DNA from: Kaistia hirudinis
GTDB lineage: Bacteria > Pseudomonadota > Alphaproteobacteria > Rhizobiales > Kaistiaceae
Reading direction: 5' to 3'
Assembly (NCBI RefSeq): GCF_014196455.1
Contig: NZ_JACIDS010000005.1
Coordinates: 372,001-436,000 of the forward strand
Length of the DNA: 64,000 bases
Part shown: piece by piece, positions 42,080 to 50,551 of the stretch
Layout: every line of letters starts with the position of its first letter
How positions within the stretch are numbered: position 1 is the first letter of the stretch
Made by a program: the position numbers and the translations under genes
Notes under the pieces: model-generated
Told to the model about the DNA's origin: nothing
Seen by the model: only the letters and a program-made list of their open reading frames with translations
Database searches by the model: none

Positions 42080-45000
42080 ATGTTTGATTCCGCTGCGAAG
42101 ATATCGCGCTGCCAATCCCACTCCACCGGGCATCGCCCAGCATCTGGGTTCGGACGAGCACACCGCCATCTTCTCCTGACGTCGGCGCTTGTTCCGGCCA
42201 TGGCGGCGGGCTCGCTGATGCTGACCGGCGGTTCGGCGCTGGCGGCCTGCACCGTCACCGGCACCACGACGCTCGTTCAATGTGACTCGTCCGTTGTCGG
42301 CGTTTCGATGGTGCCGGGCGTCGGTTCGTTGACCGTCCGCGACGTCGACACGGTGTTCGTCGGCTATGGCTCGCCGCTGACCTCCGGCACCTATGACCAG
42401 ACCGTCTGGCTGACCGGCAATACAGTCGTGAACAACCCGAACTACAGCGCCCTGGTCATGCAGTTCGGGACCGATCAGTCGGCCAATGTCATTCCGGTCA
42501 CCGTCAATGTCGACGTCACGATCGACAGTGCCGTGCGTGCTACCGCAGCCGCCGGCTTCGGCACGATCTGGATCCGCAACGACTATGCCGGCAACATCTC
42601 CATCAACAATGCCGGAACCATCGACTGGCAGGGACCGACCAGCTATCCCGGCAATGCTGCCATCGACGGTGCCACCAATCTCGGCGCCGTCACGATCGTC
42701 AATTCCGGCACCGTGACATCGAACGCCCGAGGCATCTATGCCGACGGCAATTCTCGTGGTGTGACCGACGGCGAGGAGCAGACCGTCTCGGTGACCAATA
42801 CCGCCACCGGACATGTGACCGCCACAACGGCCGGCATCCGTGTGATCGACTATTACGGACTGGCCGAGATCGTAAACGAGGGCACGGTCGAAGCGACGCT
42901 GCAGCACGCGCTCATCGCCTGGTCGGCCAATGGCGATGCCACCATCAACAATTCCGGCACCGCCATCTCCGGCAACGACAACGCCATCTTCGCGGCGACG
43001 GAGACGGGTGATGCCAGCGTCTACAACAGCGGCACCGTCGTCGCCGAGGGCGATCCGGCGCTCGACGCAGCCCACAACGCGCTCAAGGCGGCGCAGGGGT
43101 ATAATGGCCTGCGCGCTGCCGTCGACACGGCCGGCGACGTCGAGATCGCCAATGGGGCGACCGGCTCGGTCACCGCGAACCGCGACGCCGGAATCCGTGC
43201 CGAAACGCCAAAGGGCGACATCACGATCGTCAACAACGGCACGGTGACAGGACGTATCGGCATCTCCGCCGATAGCGGCTTCGTATCGGGCTACACGTCC
43301 GCGTCGGTTGCCCGGACCGACGGCGCCATTTCGATCACCAATATCGGACGCGTCTCCGCAACCGATCTCGCCGTCTGGATGGACGCGACGACAAACAGCC
43401 TCGTGAACACCGGCACGCTCGCCTCGAGCGGCCCGACCACGGTTGCGACCGGCGACGGCAATTCCACCGTCGTCAATAGCGGCACCATCTCGGCCGGCTC
43501 GGCGAACGGGGTGGCGGTCGCCATGGGAGCCGGCAGCAACCGGTTCGTCATGTCCGACACGTCAAATCTGGTCGGCAAGGTGACGAATGCGAGCACCGGC
43601 AACATGCTGGAGCTGACCGGCGCCGGAAGCGGAACGCTGAATCTCGGCGACGTCAGCGACACCGGCACCTATGAAGGCTTCACCAATCTGACGAAGTCAG
43701 GCTCGGGCCTCTGGGTCCTGACCGGGAGCGGCGGCAGCCTGACGGGTACCACCACCATCAATGCCGGTGCGCTGCAGCTGGCGCAGGGAGCCTCGTCGGC
43801 CTCGGTCTTCACGGTGGATGGCGGCGTGCTCTCGGGTTCCGGCTCGATCGGCGGCCTGGTCGTCAACGCGGGCGGTACGGTCTCGCCCGGTTATTCGCCG
43901 GGGACGCTCACCGTCAATGGCGACGTCGCCTTCGCTGCTGGCTCGACCTATGTCGTCGACGTCGCTGCCTCTGGAGCGCACGACCTGATCGCGGCGAGCG
44001 GAACGGCAAGCCTCACCGGCGGAACGGTGCAGGTGAACGCAGCGCCCGGCGCCAACCCCTTCACCACCTATGCCATCCTCTCCGCAGTGGGCGGCGTCAG
44101 CGGAACGTTCGACAGCGCGACGACCAACTACGCTTTCCTCGATCCGCTGCTCAGCTACGACGCCAACGACGTCTATCTGAAGCTGATGCGCAACGCCGTC
44201 GCGTTCACGGCGCTGGCGGGCACGGCCAACCAGAAGGCTTCGGCCTTCGGGACGGAGTCGCTCGGCCTCGGCAATCCCGTCTATGACGCGGTGCTGACCC
44301 TGACGGCAGCGCAGGCACCCGGCGCCTTCGACGCGCTGTCCGGGGAGGCCTATGCCAGCGCGACGTCGATCATCGCGCAGGATTCGATCTATCTGCGGCA
44401 GGCCGTCACCGGCCGGGTCTGGCAGAGCCTCGACACCAAGGGCGTCGGCGGTCCGAACGCCGCCGCGCTGGGCGCGGCCACCGGTCTCGCCGTCTGGGGC
44501 CAGGGCTATGGCGCCTGGGGCGATATCGACAGCGACGGCAATGCCGCATCCGTGAGCCGAGATACCGGCGGCTTCTTCGCCGGCGTCGACGGTGCGGTTG
44601 CCGATGGCGTCCGCCTCGGTGTTCTCGGCGGCTATGGCCGCTCGACCTTCGAGATCGACGACCGCGCCTCGTCCGGCGACATCGACACCTACAGCCTCGG
44701 CGGCTATGGCGGTGCGCGCATCGGCGCCATCGGCCTGCTCGGTGCCGCCAGCTATAGCTGGAACGATACCTCCATCGGCCGCACCGTCGCCTTCCCGGGC
44801 TATGTCGGCGCCAACAATGCGAGCTACCAGCTCGGCACCACCCAGCTCTTCGGCGAGGCCAACTGGCACTTCGATCTCTCGCCTCCGGGCGCGGAGACGG
44901 CCTATGGCAAGGCCTGGCTCGAGCCCTTCGTTGCGCCGGCCTATGTCAATCTCGGCTCGGCGGACGTCACCGAATCCGGCTCGTCCTCGGCCCTCACCGG

Positions 45001-45337
45001 GACGACGGGCGGCGAGGACCTCTTCTATGTGACGCTCGGTGCCCGCGCGGCGACCATGATCAAGCTGGAGAACGAGGCGAGCATCGTGCCGCGCATCATG
45101 CTGGCCTGGCAGCACGCCTTCGACGATGTCGATCCGACCGCGCAGCTTGCCTTCGTCGGCGGAGGCCTGCCCTTCTCCGTCGCCGGCGTCCCGATCGCCG
45201 AGGACACCGCCGTCGTCAATGCCGGCGTCGACTACAACTTCAACAGCAAGGTCTCCGCCGGCCTGACCTATAGCGGCCAGTTCGGCGACGGCCTCCAGGA
45301 CAACGCCGTCAAGGGCAATCTCGACATCAAGTTCTGA
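42080..45337 (+). CDS. Autotransporter outer-membrane beta-barrel protein (type Va secretion)
   Basis: About 1085-residue secreted protein. An N-terminal positively charged extension leads into a signal sequence (LLLTSALVPAMAAGSLMLTGGSALAA). Residues of roughly 60-500 are a beta-helix passenger made of irregular NSGTV/INNAGT repeats. A passenger-associated PATR-type repeat (FTNLTKSGSGLWVLTG, then TTINAGALQLAQG) is near 530-575. A C-terminal barrel of about 285 residues starts near 800 (LAVWGQGYGAWGDIDSDGN) and ends with the BAM-recognised terminal Phe (GNLDIKF). No adhesin or enzyme domain is recognised, so the passenger role is unknown. In-frame start codons further upstream would only lengthen the N-terminal extension. 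A strong terminator follows. Confidence 0.88.
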   Translation: MFDSAAKISRCQSHSTGHRPASGFGRAHRHLLLTSALVPAMAAGSLMLTGGSALAACTVTGTTTLVQCDSSVVGVSMVPGVGSLTVRDVDTVFVGYGSPLTSGTYDQTVWLTGNTVVNNPNYSALVMQFGTDQSANVIPVTVNVDVTIDSAVRATAAAGFGTIWIRNDYAGNISINNAGTIDWQGPTSYPGNAAIDGATNLGAVTIVNSGTVTSNARGIYADGNSRGVTDGEEQTVSVTNTATGHVTATTAGIRVIDYYGLAEIVNEGTVEATLQHALIAWSANGDATINNSGTAISGNDNAIFAATETGDASVYNSGTVVAEGDPALDAAHNALKAAQGYNGLRAAVDTAGDVEIANGATGSVTANRDAGIRAETPKGDITIVNNGTVTGRIGISADSGFVSGYTSASVARTDGAISITNIGRVSATDLAVWMDATTNSLVNTGTLASSGPTTVATGDGNSTVVNSGTISAGSANGVAVAMGAGSNRFVMSDTSNLVGKVTNASTGNMLELTGAGSGTLNLGDVSDTGTYEGFTNLTKSGSGLWVLTGSGGSLTGTTTINAGALQLAQGASSASVFTVDGGVLSGSGSIGGLVVNAGGTVSPGYSPGTLTVNGDVAFAAGSTYVVDVAASGAHDLIAASGTASLTGGTVQVNAAPGANPFTTYAILSAVGGVSGTFDSATTNYAFLDPLLSYDANDVYLKLMRNAVAFTALAGTANQKASAFGTESLGLGNPVYDAVLTLTAAQAPGAFDALSGEAYASATSIIAQDSIYLRQAVTGRVWQSLDTKGVGGPNAAALGAATGLAVWGQGYGAWGDIDSDGNAASVSRDTGGFFAGVDGAVADGVRLGVLGGYGRSTFEIDDRASSGDIDTYSLGGYGGARIGAIGLLGAASYSWNDTSIGRTVAFPGYVGANNASYQLGTTQLFGEANWHFDLSPPGAETAYGKAWLEPFVAPAYVNLGSADVTESGSSSALTGTTGGEDLFYVTLGARAATMIKLENEASIVPRIMLAWQHAFDDVDPTAQLAFVGGGLPFSVAGVPIAEDTAVVNAGVDYNFNSKVSAGLTYSGQFGDGLQDNAVKGNLDIKF

Positions 45338-45402
45338 TCATCGAGCGAGACTGCGCCCTCTCCTCCGGCACGACACTGGAGGAGACCTGGCCGACCATCA
45401 CC

Positions 45403-45449
45403 AGAGCCGCTCAGCGTTTCAAGAGATCGCTGAGCGGCTCTTTCTGTTT
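45403..45449 (+). terminator. Rho-independent terminator of the autotransporter gene
   Basis: 14-bp perfect stem AGAGCCGCTCAGCG/CGCTGAGCGGCTCT (45403-45416 with 45428-45441), 11-base loop, then TTTCTGTTT. Confidence 0.92.
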
Positions 45450-45511
45450 GTGGGCCACGCTCCCTGCCAAAGCAGGTATCCGCGTCGTTCGAAATCGATC
45501 GGGCGGGGGTC

Positions 45512-45540
45512 TTACAGACTCGCGCTTTGCGTACTATCTT
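45512..45540 (+). promoter_or_regulatory. Predicted promoter of the small ORF at 45576
   Basis: TTACAG (45512-45517) and TATCTT (45535-45540) are 17 bases apart, giving a predicted start near 45547, about 29 bases before the small ORF. An overlapping TACTAT could be an alternative -10. Confidence 0.4.
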
Positions 45541-45575
45541 GGACCCATCGTCAACGTTCGAAAGGAGGTGATCTC

Positions 45576-45653
45576 GTGTCTCATTGTCGTTCGCCGCGCG
45601 CGTCGCTCATGCAGGTCCGGATCTCTGCCTCTGTCGGAGTTTCCGCCGCGTAA
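45576..45653 (+). CDS. 25-residue small ORF with full-length Shine-Dalgarno (leader peptide or small protein)
   Basis: GTG-started ORF encoding 25 residues (MSHCRSPRASLMQVRISASV, then GVSAA). The upstream AAAGGAGGTGATC (45561-45573) is complementary to about 13 nt of the 16S rRNA 3' tail, far longer than any other ribosome site in the window, and ends two bases before the start codon. The ORF is followed by a hairpin CCGGGC-TCC-GCCCGG (45663-45677) and a strong terminator at 45694, then yaiI. It could be a leader peptide of yaiI, an independent small mRNA, or a non-translated ribosome-binding RNA. It was recognised from signal structure only; the peptide resembles nothing I know. Confidence 0.5.
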   Translation: MSHCRSPRASLMQVRISASVGVSAA

Positions 45654-45693
45654 GTGATGGTTCCGGGCTCCGCCCGGACGCGGTAAGACAATG

Positions 45694-45726
45694 GAAGGGC
45701 CGCCACGCAGGCGGCCCTTCTCATTT
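45694..45726 (+). terminator. Rho-independent terminator between the small ORF and yaiI
   Basis: 11-bp perfect stem GAAGGGCCGCC/GGCGGCCCTTC (45694-45704 with 45710-45720), 5-base loop, then TCATTT. Because it lies 31 bp before the yaiI start it can act as the end of a small transcript or as an attenuator. Confidence 0.85.
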
Positions 45727-45756
45727 GGAATGAATGCCATGACTTCGGAAGGAGCT

Positions 45757-46233
45757 ATGACGCGCCCGATCCTCGTCTATGTCGATGCCGACGCCTGTCC
45801 GGTGAAGGCGGAGATCTACAAGGTCGCCGAGCGGCATCGGCTTGAGGTGTTCGTCGTCGCCAATGCGCCGATCGCGGTGCCGCGCGAGCCCTGGATCCGC
45901 CGCGTCGTCGTCGGCGAGGGGCTGAACGTCGCCGACGACTGGATCGCCGAACGCGTGTCGCGCGGCGACATCGTCATCACCGCCGACATCCCGCTCGCCG
46001 ATCGCGCGGTCAAGGCCGGTGCCGATGTGATCGCGCCGAATGGCAAGCCCTTCTCGCCGGACTCGATCGGCATGGCGCTGGCGACGCGGAACCTGATGGA
46101 GGATTTGCGCTCGGCCGGCGCCATCACCGGCGGTCCCCGCCCTTTCTCCCCGCGCGATCGTTCGACATTTCTGTCCGCGCTCGATCTCGCCATCGTCCGC
46201 CTGAAAAGGGCCGGCTTCGTCTCCGGCGCATAG
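45757..46233 (+). CDS. yaiI: YaiI/YqxD family protein (UPF0178, DUF188)
   Basis: 158-residue protein of the UPF0178 family with a PIN-like fold. It begins [21 protein letters not shown], has [43 protein letters not shown] with the conserved acidic residues of a PIN-like nuclease site, and ends with [19 protein letters not shown]. The RNase role is inferred from fold; function unproven. ATG at 45757 follows GGAAGGAG but with only two bases after GGAG; ATG at 45739 is an alternative. It lies just behind the small ORF and terminator. Confidence 0.88.
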   Translation: MTRPILVYVDADACPVKAEIYKVAERHRLEVFVVANAPIAVPREPWIRRVVVGEGLNVADDWIAERVSRGDIVITADIPLADRAVKAGADVIAPNGKPFSPDSIGMALATRNLMEDLRSAGAITGGPRPFSPRDRSTFLSALDLAIVRLKRAGFVSGA

Positions 46234-46367
46234 CATCGGCGCAACGCAGCCGCGCAAACGCGATGGTCAACGCTATTTCGACTGCAATTGCTTGCGTTCC
46301 GAATTAGTCTCGCGCAGCGCGCTGGGGGCCGGCGCAAGAAGAAACGCGAGGAAGACGCAGGCTGATC

Positions 46368-47189
46368 ATGAATTCTTCGAAACTCCGAATCCTGGCTGTA
46401 TCCCTGCTCCTGGCAGCCGGCCTCGCACGAGCCGAAGCCGTCCAGTGCGGCAAGGATCCGTCGCAATTCCCGGCCTGGCTCGAGAGCTTCAAGAGCTATG
46501 CGGCATCCAAGGGCATCTCGCAGCGGACGCTGAGCATCGCGTTCGACGGCGTCACCTATGATCCGCGCGTCATCAAGCTCGACCGGAACCAGAAGCACTT
46601 CAAGCAACCCTTCGAGGTCTATTCGAAGCGCGTCGTCTCGCCCGGCCGCGTGGCGCGCGGCAAGCAGCTCTTGCAGCAATATGCGCGCACGCTGGATCGC
46701 ATCGAGAAGACCTATGGCGTCCCCGGCCCGATCCTGATCGCGATCTGGGGCATGGAGACCGATTTCGGCGCGGGCAGCGGCAACATGTCGACGATCCGCT
46801 CCGTGGCGACGCTCGCCTTCGACTGCCGCCGCACCGATTTCTTCCAGGAGCAACTCCTCGATGCGCTCCTGATCGTCGAGCGCGGCGATCTCACCCCGGC
46901 CCAGATGAAGGGCGCCTGGGCAGGCGAACTCGGCCAGACGCAGTTCATGCCATCCTCCTATGTGCGCTTCGCGGTCGATTTCGACGGCGACGGCCATGCT
47001 AACCTCCGCGGCAGCCCCAACGACGTGCTCGCCTCAACGGCCAACTACCTCAAGGGCTATGGCTGGCAGCGCGGCGGCAGCTGGGAAGAGGGTTCGGCCA
47101 ATTTCAACGTGCTGCGGCAGTGGAACAAGGCCGAGGTCTACGCCAAGAGCGCGGCGCTCTTCGCCGACAAGCTGGTCGGCAAGCAGTAG
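46368..47189 (+). CDS. Lytic murein transglycosylase, short MltB type
   Basis: 273-residue periplasmic GH103 enzyme. The signal peptide is ILAVSLLLAAGLARAEA. Catalytic Glu is in IAIWGMETDFGAGSGN; LLIVERGDLTPAQMKGAWAGELGQTQFMPSSY and VDFDGDGHANL follow. It is shorter than the paralogue at 40532 because it lacks the C-terminal peptidoglycan-binding domain. A pair of Cys (VQCGKDP and AFDCRRTD) may form a disulfide in the periplasm. The gene stands alone, with 134 bp before it and 366 bp after it. Confidence 0.9.
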   Translation: MNSSKLRILAVSLLLAAGLARAEAVQCGKDPSQFPAWLESFKSYAASKGISQRTLSIAFDGVTYDPRVIKLDRNQKHFKQPFEVYSKRVVSPGRVARGKQLLQQYARTLDRIEKTYGVPGPILIAIWGMETDFGAGSGNMSTIRSVATLAFDCRRTDFFQEQLLDALLIVERGDLTPAQMKGAWAGELGQTQFMPSSYVRFAVDFDGDGHANLRGSPNDVLASTANYLKGYGWQRGGSWEEGSANFNVLRQWNKAEVYAKSAALFADKLVGKQ

Positions 47190-47378
47190 CCGGAGGCCCA
47201 TCAGCCCAATTGACGCCGTCCCGGACGACAATGGGACGGCGAGCCTATCGCTGAGACACAGTGCCATTCCGGCGACCGGTGGAATAGCTAGGATGGTTCC
47301 GTCCCGTCGCATCCCCCCGACGACGCGACAATGGCGGCAGGATTTCGCGTTTTTCCGCGAGCCTGGAGGAGCCGCTCA

Positions 47379-47418
47379 CGACGCCGGAAGCCCACGACGA
47401 ACGTGGATTCCGGCGTCG
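47379..47418. repeat. Long intergenic palindrome
   Basis: Arms CGACGCCGGAA (47379-47389) and TTCCGGCGTCG (47408-47418) are perfect, and an inner pair CCACG/CGTGG (47392-47396 with 47402-47406) closes a 5-base loop. It lies in the 47190-47555 gap, lacks a T-tract, and looks like a dispersed intergenic palindrome. I saw nothing else in that gap. Confidence 0.6.
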
Positions 47419-47555
47419 GATGCGCCGGCCCAGCCGATTGACGTTCCTCCTGCATCGGCACACCAGCGGCCGCGCCGCCGTTGGTTATTGCCGTGGCGGC
47501 GAATTCGGCCGCAGCCATCTTGCGGCTCCCTGCGATTCGGCGGAAAACGCCCGCC

Positions 47556-48800
47556 ATGTCGAACCCATCCAACGCGCCCAGACCAACCGTCGCCATCATT
47601 GGCGCCGGTCCGGCCGGCCTGATCGCCGCCGAGCGGCTCGCCGCTGCCGGCGTTGCCGTCACGGTCTATGACCGCATGCCGAGCGCCGGCCGCAAGCTGC
47701 TCATGGCGGGCCGCGGCGGCTTGAACCTCACCCATTCCGAGCCGATCGAGCCCTTTCTCAATCGCTACGGTCCGGCGGCGAACACGCTGCGGCCGATCAT
47801 CGAGGCGTTTCCGCCGGCTTCGCTCGTCGCCTGGGCCGAAGGCCTCGGCGAGGCGACCTTTGTCGGGTCGAGCGGCCGCATCTTCCCGAAATCCCTCAAG
47901 GCGTCGCCGCTGCTGCGCGCGCTGCTCGGCCGGCTGACCGCGCTCGGCGTCACCTTCGCGATGCGGCACGAATTTCGCGGCTGGACGGAGGACGGTGCGC
48001 TGCTCTTCGCGCGCCCCGACGGCGAGGTCACCGCACGGCCCGACGCGGTTCTGCTCGCGCTCGGCGGCGCGAGCTGGCCGCGCCTCGGCTCGAATGGAGC
48101 GTGGACGGAGATTCTCGCGGCCCGCGGCGTGCCCGTCGCGCCGCTGAAGCCGGCCAATGTCGGCTTTCGCGTCAGCTGGTCGGAGAGCTTCCGCACGCGC
48201 TTCGCCGGCGAACCGCTGAAGGCCGTCGCGATCAGCTTCGAGGGACAGACCGTCCGCGGCGAGGCAATGGTCACGGCCTATGGCATCGAAGGCGGAGCGA
48301 TCTACGCGCTGTCCTCCGCGCTCCGCGACGCGATCGAGCGTGACGGCGGCGCGACGATCCCCGTCGACCTCCGCCCCGGGATGAACGAGGCGCAGATCGC
48401 CGAACGCATCGCCCGGCAGAACCCGTCGCAATCGCTCGCCAACCGTCTGCGCAAGGCGCTGCATCTCGCCCCGGTGGCGATCAATCTGCTGCGTGAAGCG
48501 GCCGAGGGCCAGCTGCCACGCGACGCCGAGGGGCTCGCAGCCCGCATCAAGGCGGTCCCCGTCCGCCTCGACGCCACGGCCGGCATCGAGCGGGCGATCT
48601 CCAGCGCGGGCGGCATTCCGTTCGCGGCGCTCGATGCGCAGCTGATGATCCGCGCCCTGCCCGGCGTCTTCGCCGCGGGCGAGATGATCGATTGGGAAGC
48701 GCCGACGGGCGGCTATCTGCTGCAGGGCGCCTTTGCGACCGGCGTCGTGGCCGCATCGGGCATTGCGAACCATCTCGGCATCGCTTTGCCGGCGGGCTGA
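47556..48800 (+). CDS. NAD(P)/FAD-dependent oxidoreductase, TIGR03862/HI0933 (BaiN-like) family
   Basis: 414-residue flavoprotein. The FAD loop is GAGPAGLIAAERLAAAG, followed by the family-specific GRKLLMAGRGGLNLTHSE block, LALGGASWPRLGSNG, and the C-terminal FAD contact GVFAAGEMIDWEAPTGGYLLQGAFATG. The HI0933/BaiN family is widespread, reduces unknown substrates and is not assigned a pathway here. The ATG is chosen because the Rossmann strand begins about 10 residues later; an upstream in-frame start would add 25 residues. It is convergent with the ModE-like gene. Confidence 0.9.
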   Translation: MSNPSNAPRPTVAIIGAGPAGLIAAERLAAAGVAVTVYDRMPSAGRKLLMAGRGGLNLTHSEPIEPFLNRYGPAANTLRPIIEAFPPASLVAWAEGLGEATFVGSSGRIFPKSLKASPLLRALLGRLTALGVTFAMRHEFRGWTEDGALLFARPDGEVTARPDAVLLALGGASWPRLGSNGAWTEILAARGVPVAPLKPANVGFRVSWSESFRTRFAGEPLKAVAISFEGQTVRGEAMVTAYGIEGGAIYALSSALRDAIERDGGATIPVDLRPGMNEAQIAERIARQNPSQSLANRLRKALHLAPVAINLLREAAEGQLPRDAEGLAARIKAVPVRLDATAGIERAISSAGGIPFAALDAQLMIRALPGVFAAGEMIDWEAPTGGYLLQGAFATGVVAASGIANHLGIALPAG

Positions 48801-48819
48801 CCGCGCGCAGCTTGAAGCG

Positions 48820-49224
48820 CTATCGCATCAGGGTCTTGAGCTCGGCGATACCCGCGGCGACCACCGCGTTGGCCTCGTGCTCCATGGACCGGTAGCGCTC
48901 CAGGATGCGCCTCCCGAGATCGGTCACGCGCGCGCCACCGCCCCCGCCCGCCCCGCCCTTTTCCGTCTCGATCAGCGGTTCGAGAAACGCGTCGTTCATT
49001 TCGCGGACCAGCGTCCAGACGCGCTTGGGGCTCATTTCGAGCCGTGCCCCCGCAGCGGCCAGCGATCCGGTGGCTTCGACCGCATCGAGCAGGTCCGCCT
49101 TGCCGGGACCGAGCGCGAAGCCCGGCTTCAGCACGAGGCGGAAGCGCAGCCCCTCTGTCTGGTTGGTGACGCGCATGGCGAACGGATCCCGCAAGACTCT
49201 GGCCATCAGGTCTCTCGCCATCAT
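48820..49224 (-). CDS. ModE-type winged-helix regulator lacking a molybdate-binding domain
   Basis: Up to 134 residues with the N-terminal ModE/LysR-like winged helix: GKADLLDAVEATGSLAAAGARL, EMSPKRVWTLVREMN and GGARVTDLGRRILERYR. The C-terminal TOBE (Di-Mop) effector part of E. coli ModE is absent, as in many alphaproteobacterial versions, where molybdate may be sensed by another protein such as a molbindin. It is a strong candidate to bind the ModE-like box 1.3 kb away before modA. Start uncertain: ATG at 49224, 49221 or 49206 (GAGAG just upstream of the last). Confidence 0.8.
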   Translation of the reverse strand: MMARDLMARVLRDPFAMRVTNQTEGLRFRLVLKPGFALGPGKADLLDAVEATGSLAAAGARLEMSPKRVWTLVREMNDAFLEPLIETEKGGAGGGGGARVTDLGRRILERYRSMEHEANAVVAAGIAELKTLMR

Positions 49225-49302
49225 GCGCCATCGGCGAGAAGCGGTCGATCTCTTCCGCGGGCTCGTCGAGCACGGCGCGGATTTCAGCGGGTCGGCCGCG
49301 TT

Positions 49303-49557
49303 TCAGCCCTCGACGTCGAACGAGACGGGCGCCAGGCGCACCGCGAGCGAACTCTGCGGCGCGCCGACGGCACCGGCCTGCTGCGTGCGAACGCCATTGG
49401 CATCGATCGTCGTGCCGGTCGAAACACCGCCGAAGGAGTGGATGGCGACGATCGCGACGAGCACCGCGGCGTAGGCTGCCATCCAGATGTAGAAGGCGCG
49501 ACGGGTCGCGGCCTCTCTGCGTCCCTTGCCTCTGTGGATTCTATCGTCGTTGCGCAT
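49303..49557 (-). CDS. Small single-pass membrane protein of unknown function
   Basis: About 84 residues. A basic N-terminus (RNDDRIHRGKGRREAATRR) is followed by one transmembrane helix (AFYIWMAAYAAVLVAIVAIH) and a short tail, probably exported, ending SFDVEG. No family recognised. GGGGAA lies about 7 bases before ATG 49557; ATG 49584 is an alternative. The gene lies between the ModE-like gene and the GST gene, all on the minus strand but with gaps of 78 and 231 bp, so operon membership is uncertain. Confidence 0.6.
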   Translation of the reverse strand: MRNDDRIHRGKGRREAATRRAFYIWMAAYAAVLVAIVAIHSFGGVSTGTTIDANGVRTQQAGAVGAPQSSLAVRLAPVSFDVEG

Positions 49558-49639
49558 GATCGTTCCCCGGTCGCGGACCCCCATCCCGACCTCCTCATTC
49601 CAAGCTTCGAGTGCGGCAGCCGTTCGAAGGCAATGTGGC

Positions 49640-49676
49640 GATGGCCGACAGTTGTGATGGCCAAAATGAGGCCATC
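49640..49676. promoter_or_regulatory. Three GATGGCC half-sites upstream of the small membrane protein gene
   Basis: GATGGCC occurs at 49640-49646 and 49656-49662, and its complement GGCCATC at 49670-49676. The last two form a perfect 7-bp inverted repeat with a 7-base spacer. The cluster lies 83-119 bp before the gene start on the minus strand, a suitable place for an operator. Regulator unknown. Confidence 0.35.
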
Positions 49677-49723
49677 GGCGAATCGCCGAAACTGTTGCTG
49701 CAACATGACATTAGGAAACAAAG

Positions 49724-49759
49724 TTCACGCCGTCTGTGATGAAAGTCACACCGCGTGAA
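49724..49759 (-). terminator. Hairpin after the GST gene, enclosing a CRP-like palindrome
   Basis: Outer arms TTCACGC (49724-49730) and GCGTGAA (49753-49759) enclose TGTGA-N6-TCACA (49735-49750), the CRP-site consensus. On the minus strand the hairpin is followed by CTTTGTTT and lies 30 bp after the GST stop, so terminator function is the simpler reading; a CRP/FNR-family binding site is the alternative. Confidence 0.45.
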
Positions 49760-49788
49760 CGAGCGCCTGGAAAGTCGTATCGGACGCC

Positions 49789-50409
49789 CTAGGGACGCCA
49801 CTCGATCCCGACATGGCGCGGCCGATCCGCGACACGGTCGAGCCAGTTGCCGATCGCCGGATAGGCGGAGAGATCATAGTCGGCATCTTCCGCCGCATGC
49901 GTATAGGCGTAGAGCGCGATGTCGGCGATCGAGAAGCGAGGGCCGGCGAAGAACGGCGACGCCGCGAGGCGCCCTTCCATGACACCGAGCACGCGATGGC
50001 CCTTCTGCTGCCATTCCTCAAGCCGGTGCGCCATCGTCTGCCGCCCGCCGGGCGTCAGATGCAGCCAGTTGCGCGCCACCGCGATGACGGGCTCGTGGCT
50101 GTACTGCTCGAAGAACATCCACTGGAAGCACAGCGCCCGCTCATAGGAATCGGACGGGATCAGCTCCGTTCCCTCGGCGAGATGGATCAGCATCGCGCCG
50201 GATTCGGCCAGCGGCCGCCCATCGGGGAGGATCAGGAGGGGAACCTGCGCATTCGGGTTAAGCGCCAGGAATTCCGGCGACGCCGTCACGCCGCTGCCCT
50301 TCTCGACATCGACGATGCGAAACGGCCGGCCGAGCTCATGCAGAGCCAGGCGGATCTTGTAGCAGTTCCCCGAGAGCTGCATCGAATAGAGCGTGTAGGC
50401 GTCGCTCAC
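49789..50409 (-). CDS. Glutathione S-transferase family protein
   Basis: 206-residue cytosolic protein. The N-terminal thioredoxin-like domain (YTLYSMQLSGNCYKIRLALHELG, PNAQVPLLILPDGRPLAESGAM with the cis-Pro and the glutathione-binding E-S) is followed by an all-helical C-terminal domain containing FSIADIALYAYTHAAEDADYDL, the N-capping motif of GSTs. Probably conjugates or reduces small electrophiles; no specific substrate. A terminator-like hairpin follows. It is divergent from modA with 188 bp between starts. Confidence 0.9.
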   Translation of the reverse strand: MSDAYTLYSMQLSGNCYKIRLALHELGRPFRIVDVEKGSGVTASPEFLALNPNAQVPLLILPDGRPLAESGAMLIHLAEGTELIPSDSYERALCFQWMFFEQYSHEPVIAVARNWLHLTPGGRQTMAHRLEEWQQKGHRVLGVMEGRLAASPFFAGPRFSIADIALYAYTHAAEDADYDLSAYPAIGNWLDRVADRPRHVGIEWRP

Positions 50410-50551
50410 GGTCTTCTCCCGCTATTCCGATCCGGTAGCGGCAAGCTTAGGCGGCGCGGGTGCAGCCGTCCAATTCACGCTGCTGAAGCATGCATCAAGC
50501 GAAGCGATCGATCCGGCGCGCGCGTCTCGCCGGGAGACCTCGGTTGATCGC

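Noticed and set aside
45448-45657. 69-codon ORF overlapping the terminator and the small ORF in another frame
   Set aside because: It begins inside the autotransporter terminator and has no ribosome site, while the overlapping 25-codon ORF has a full-length one.
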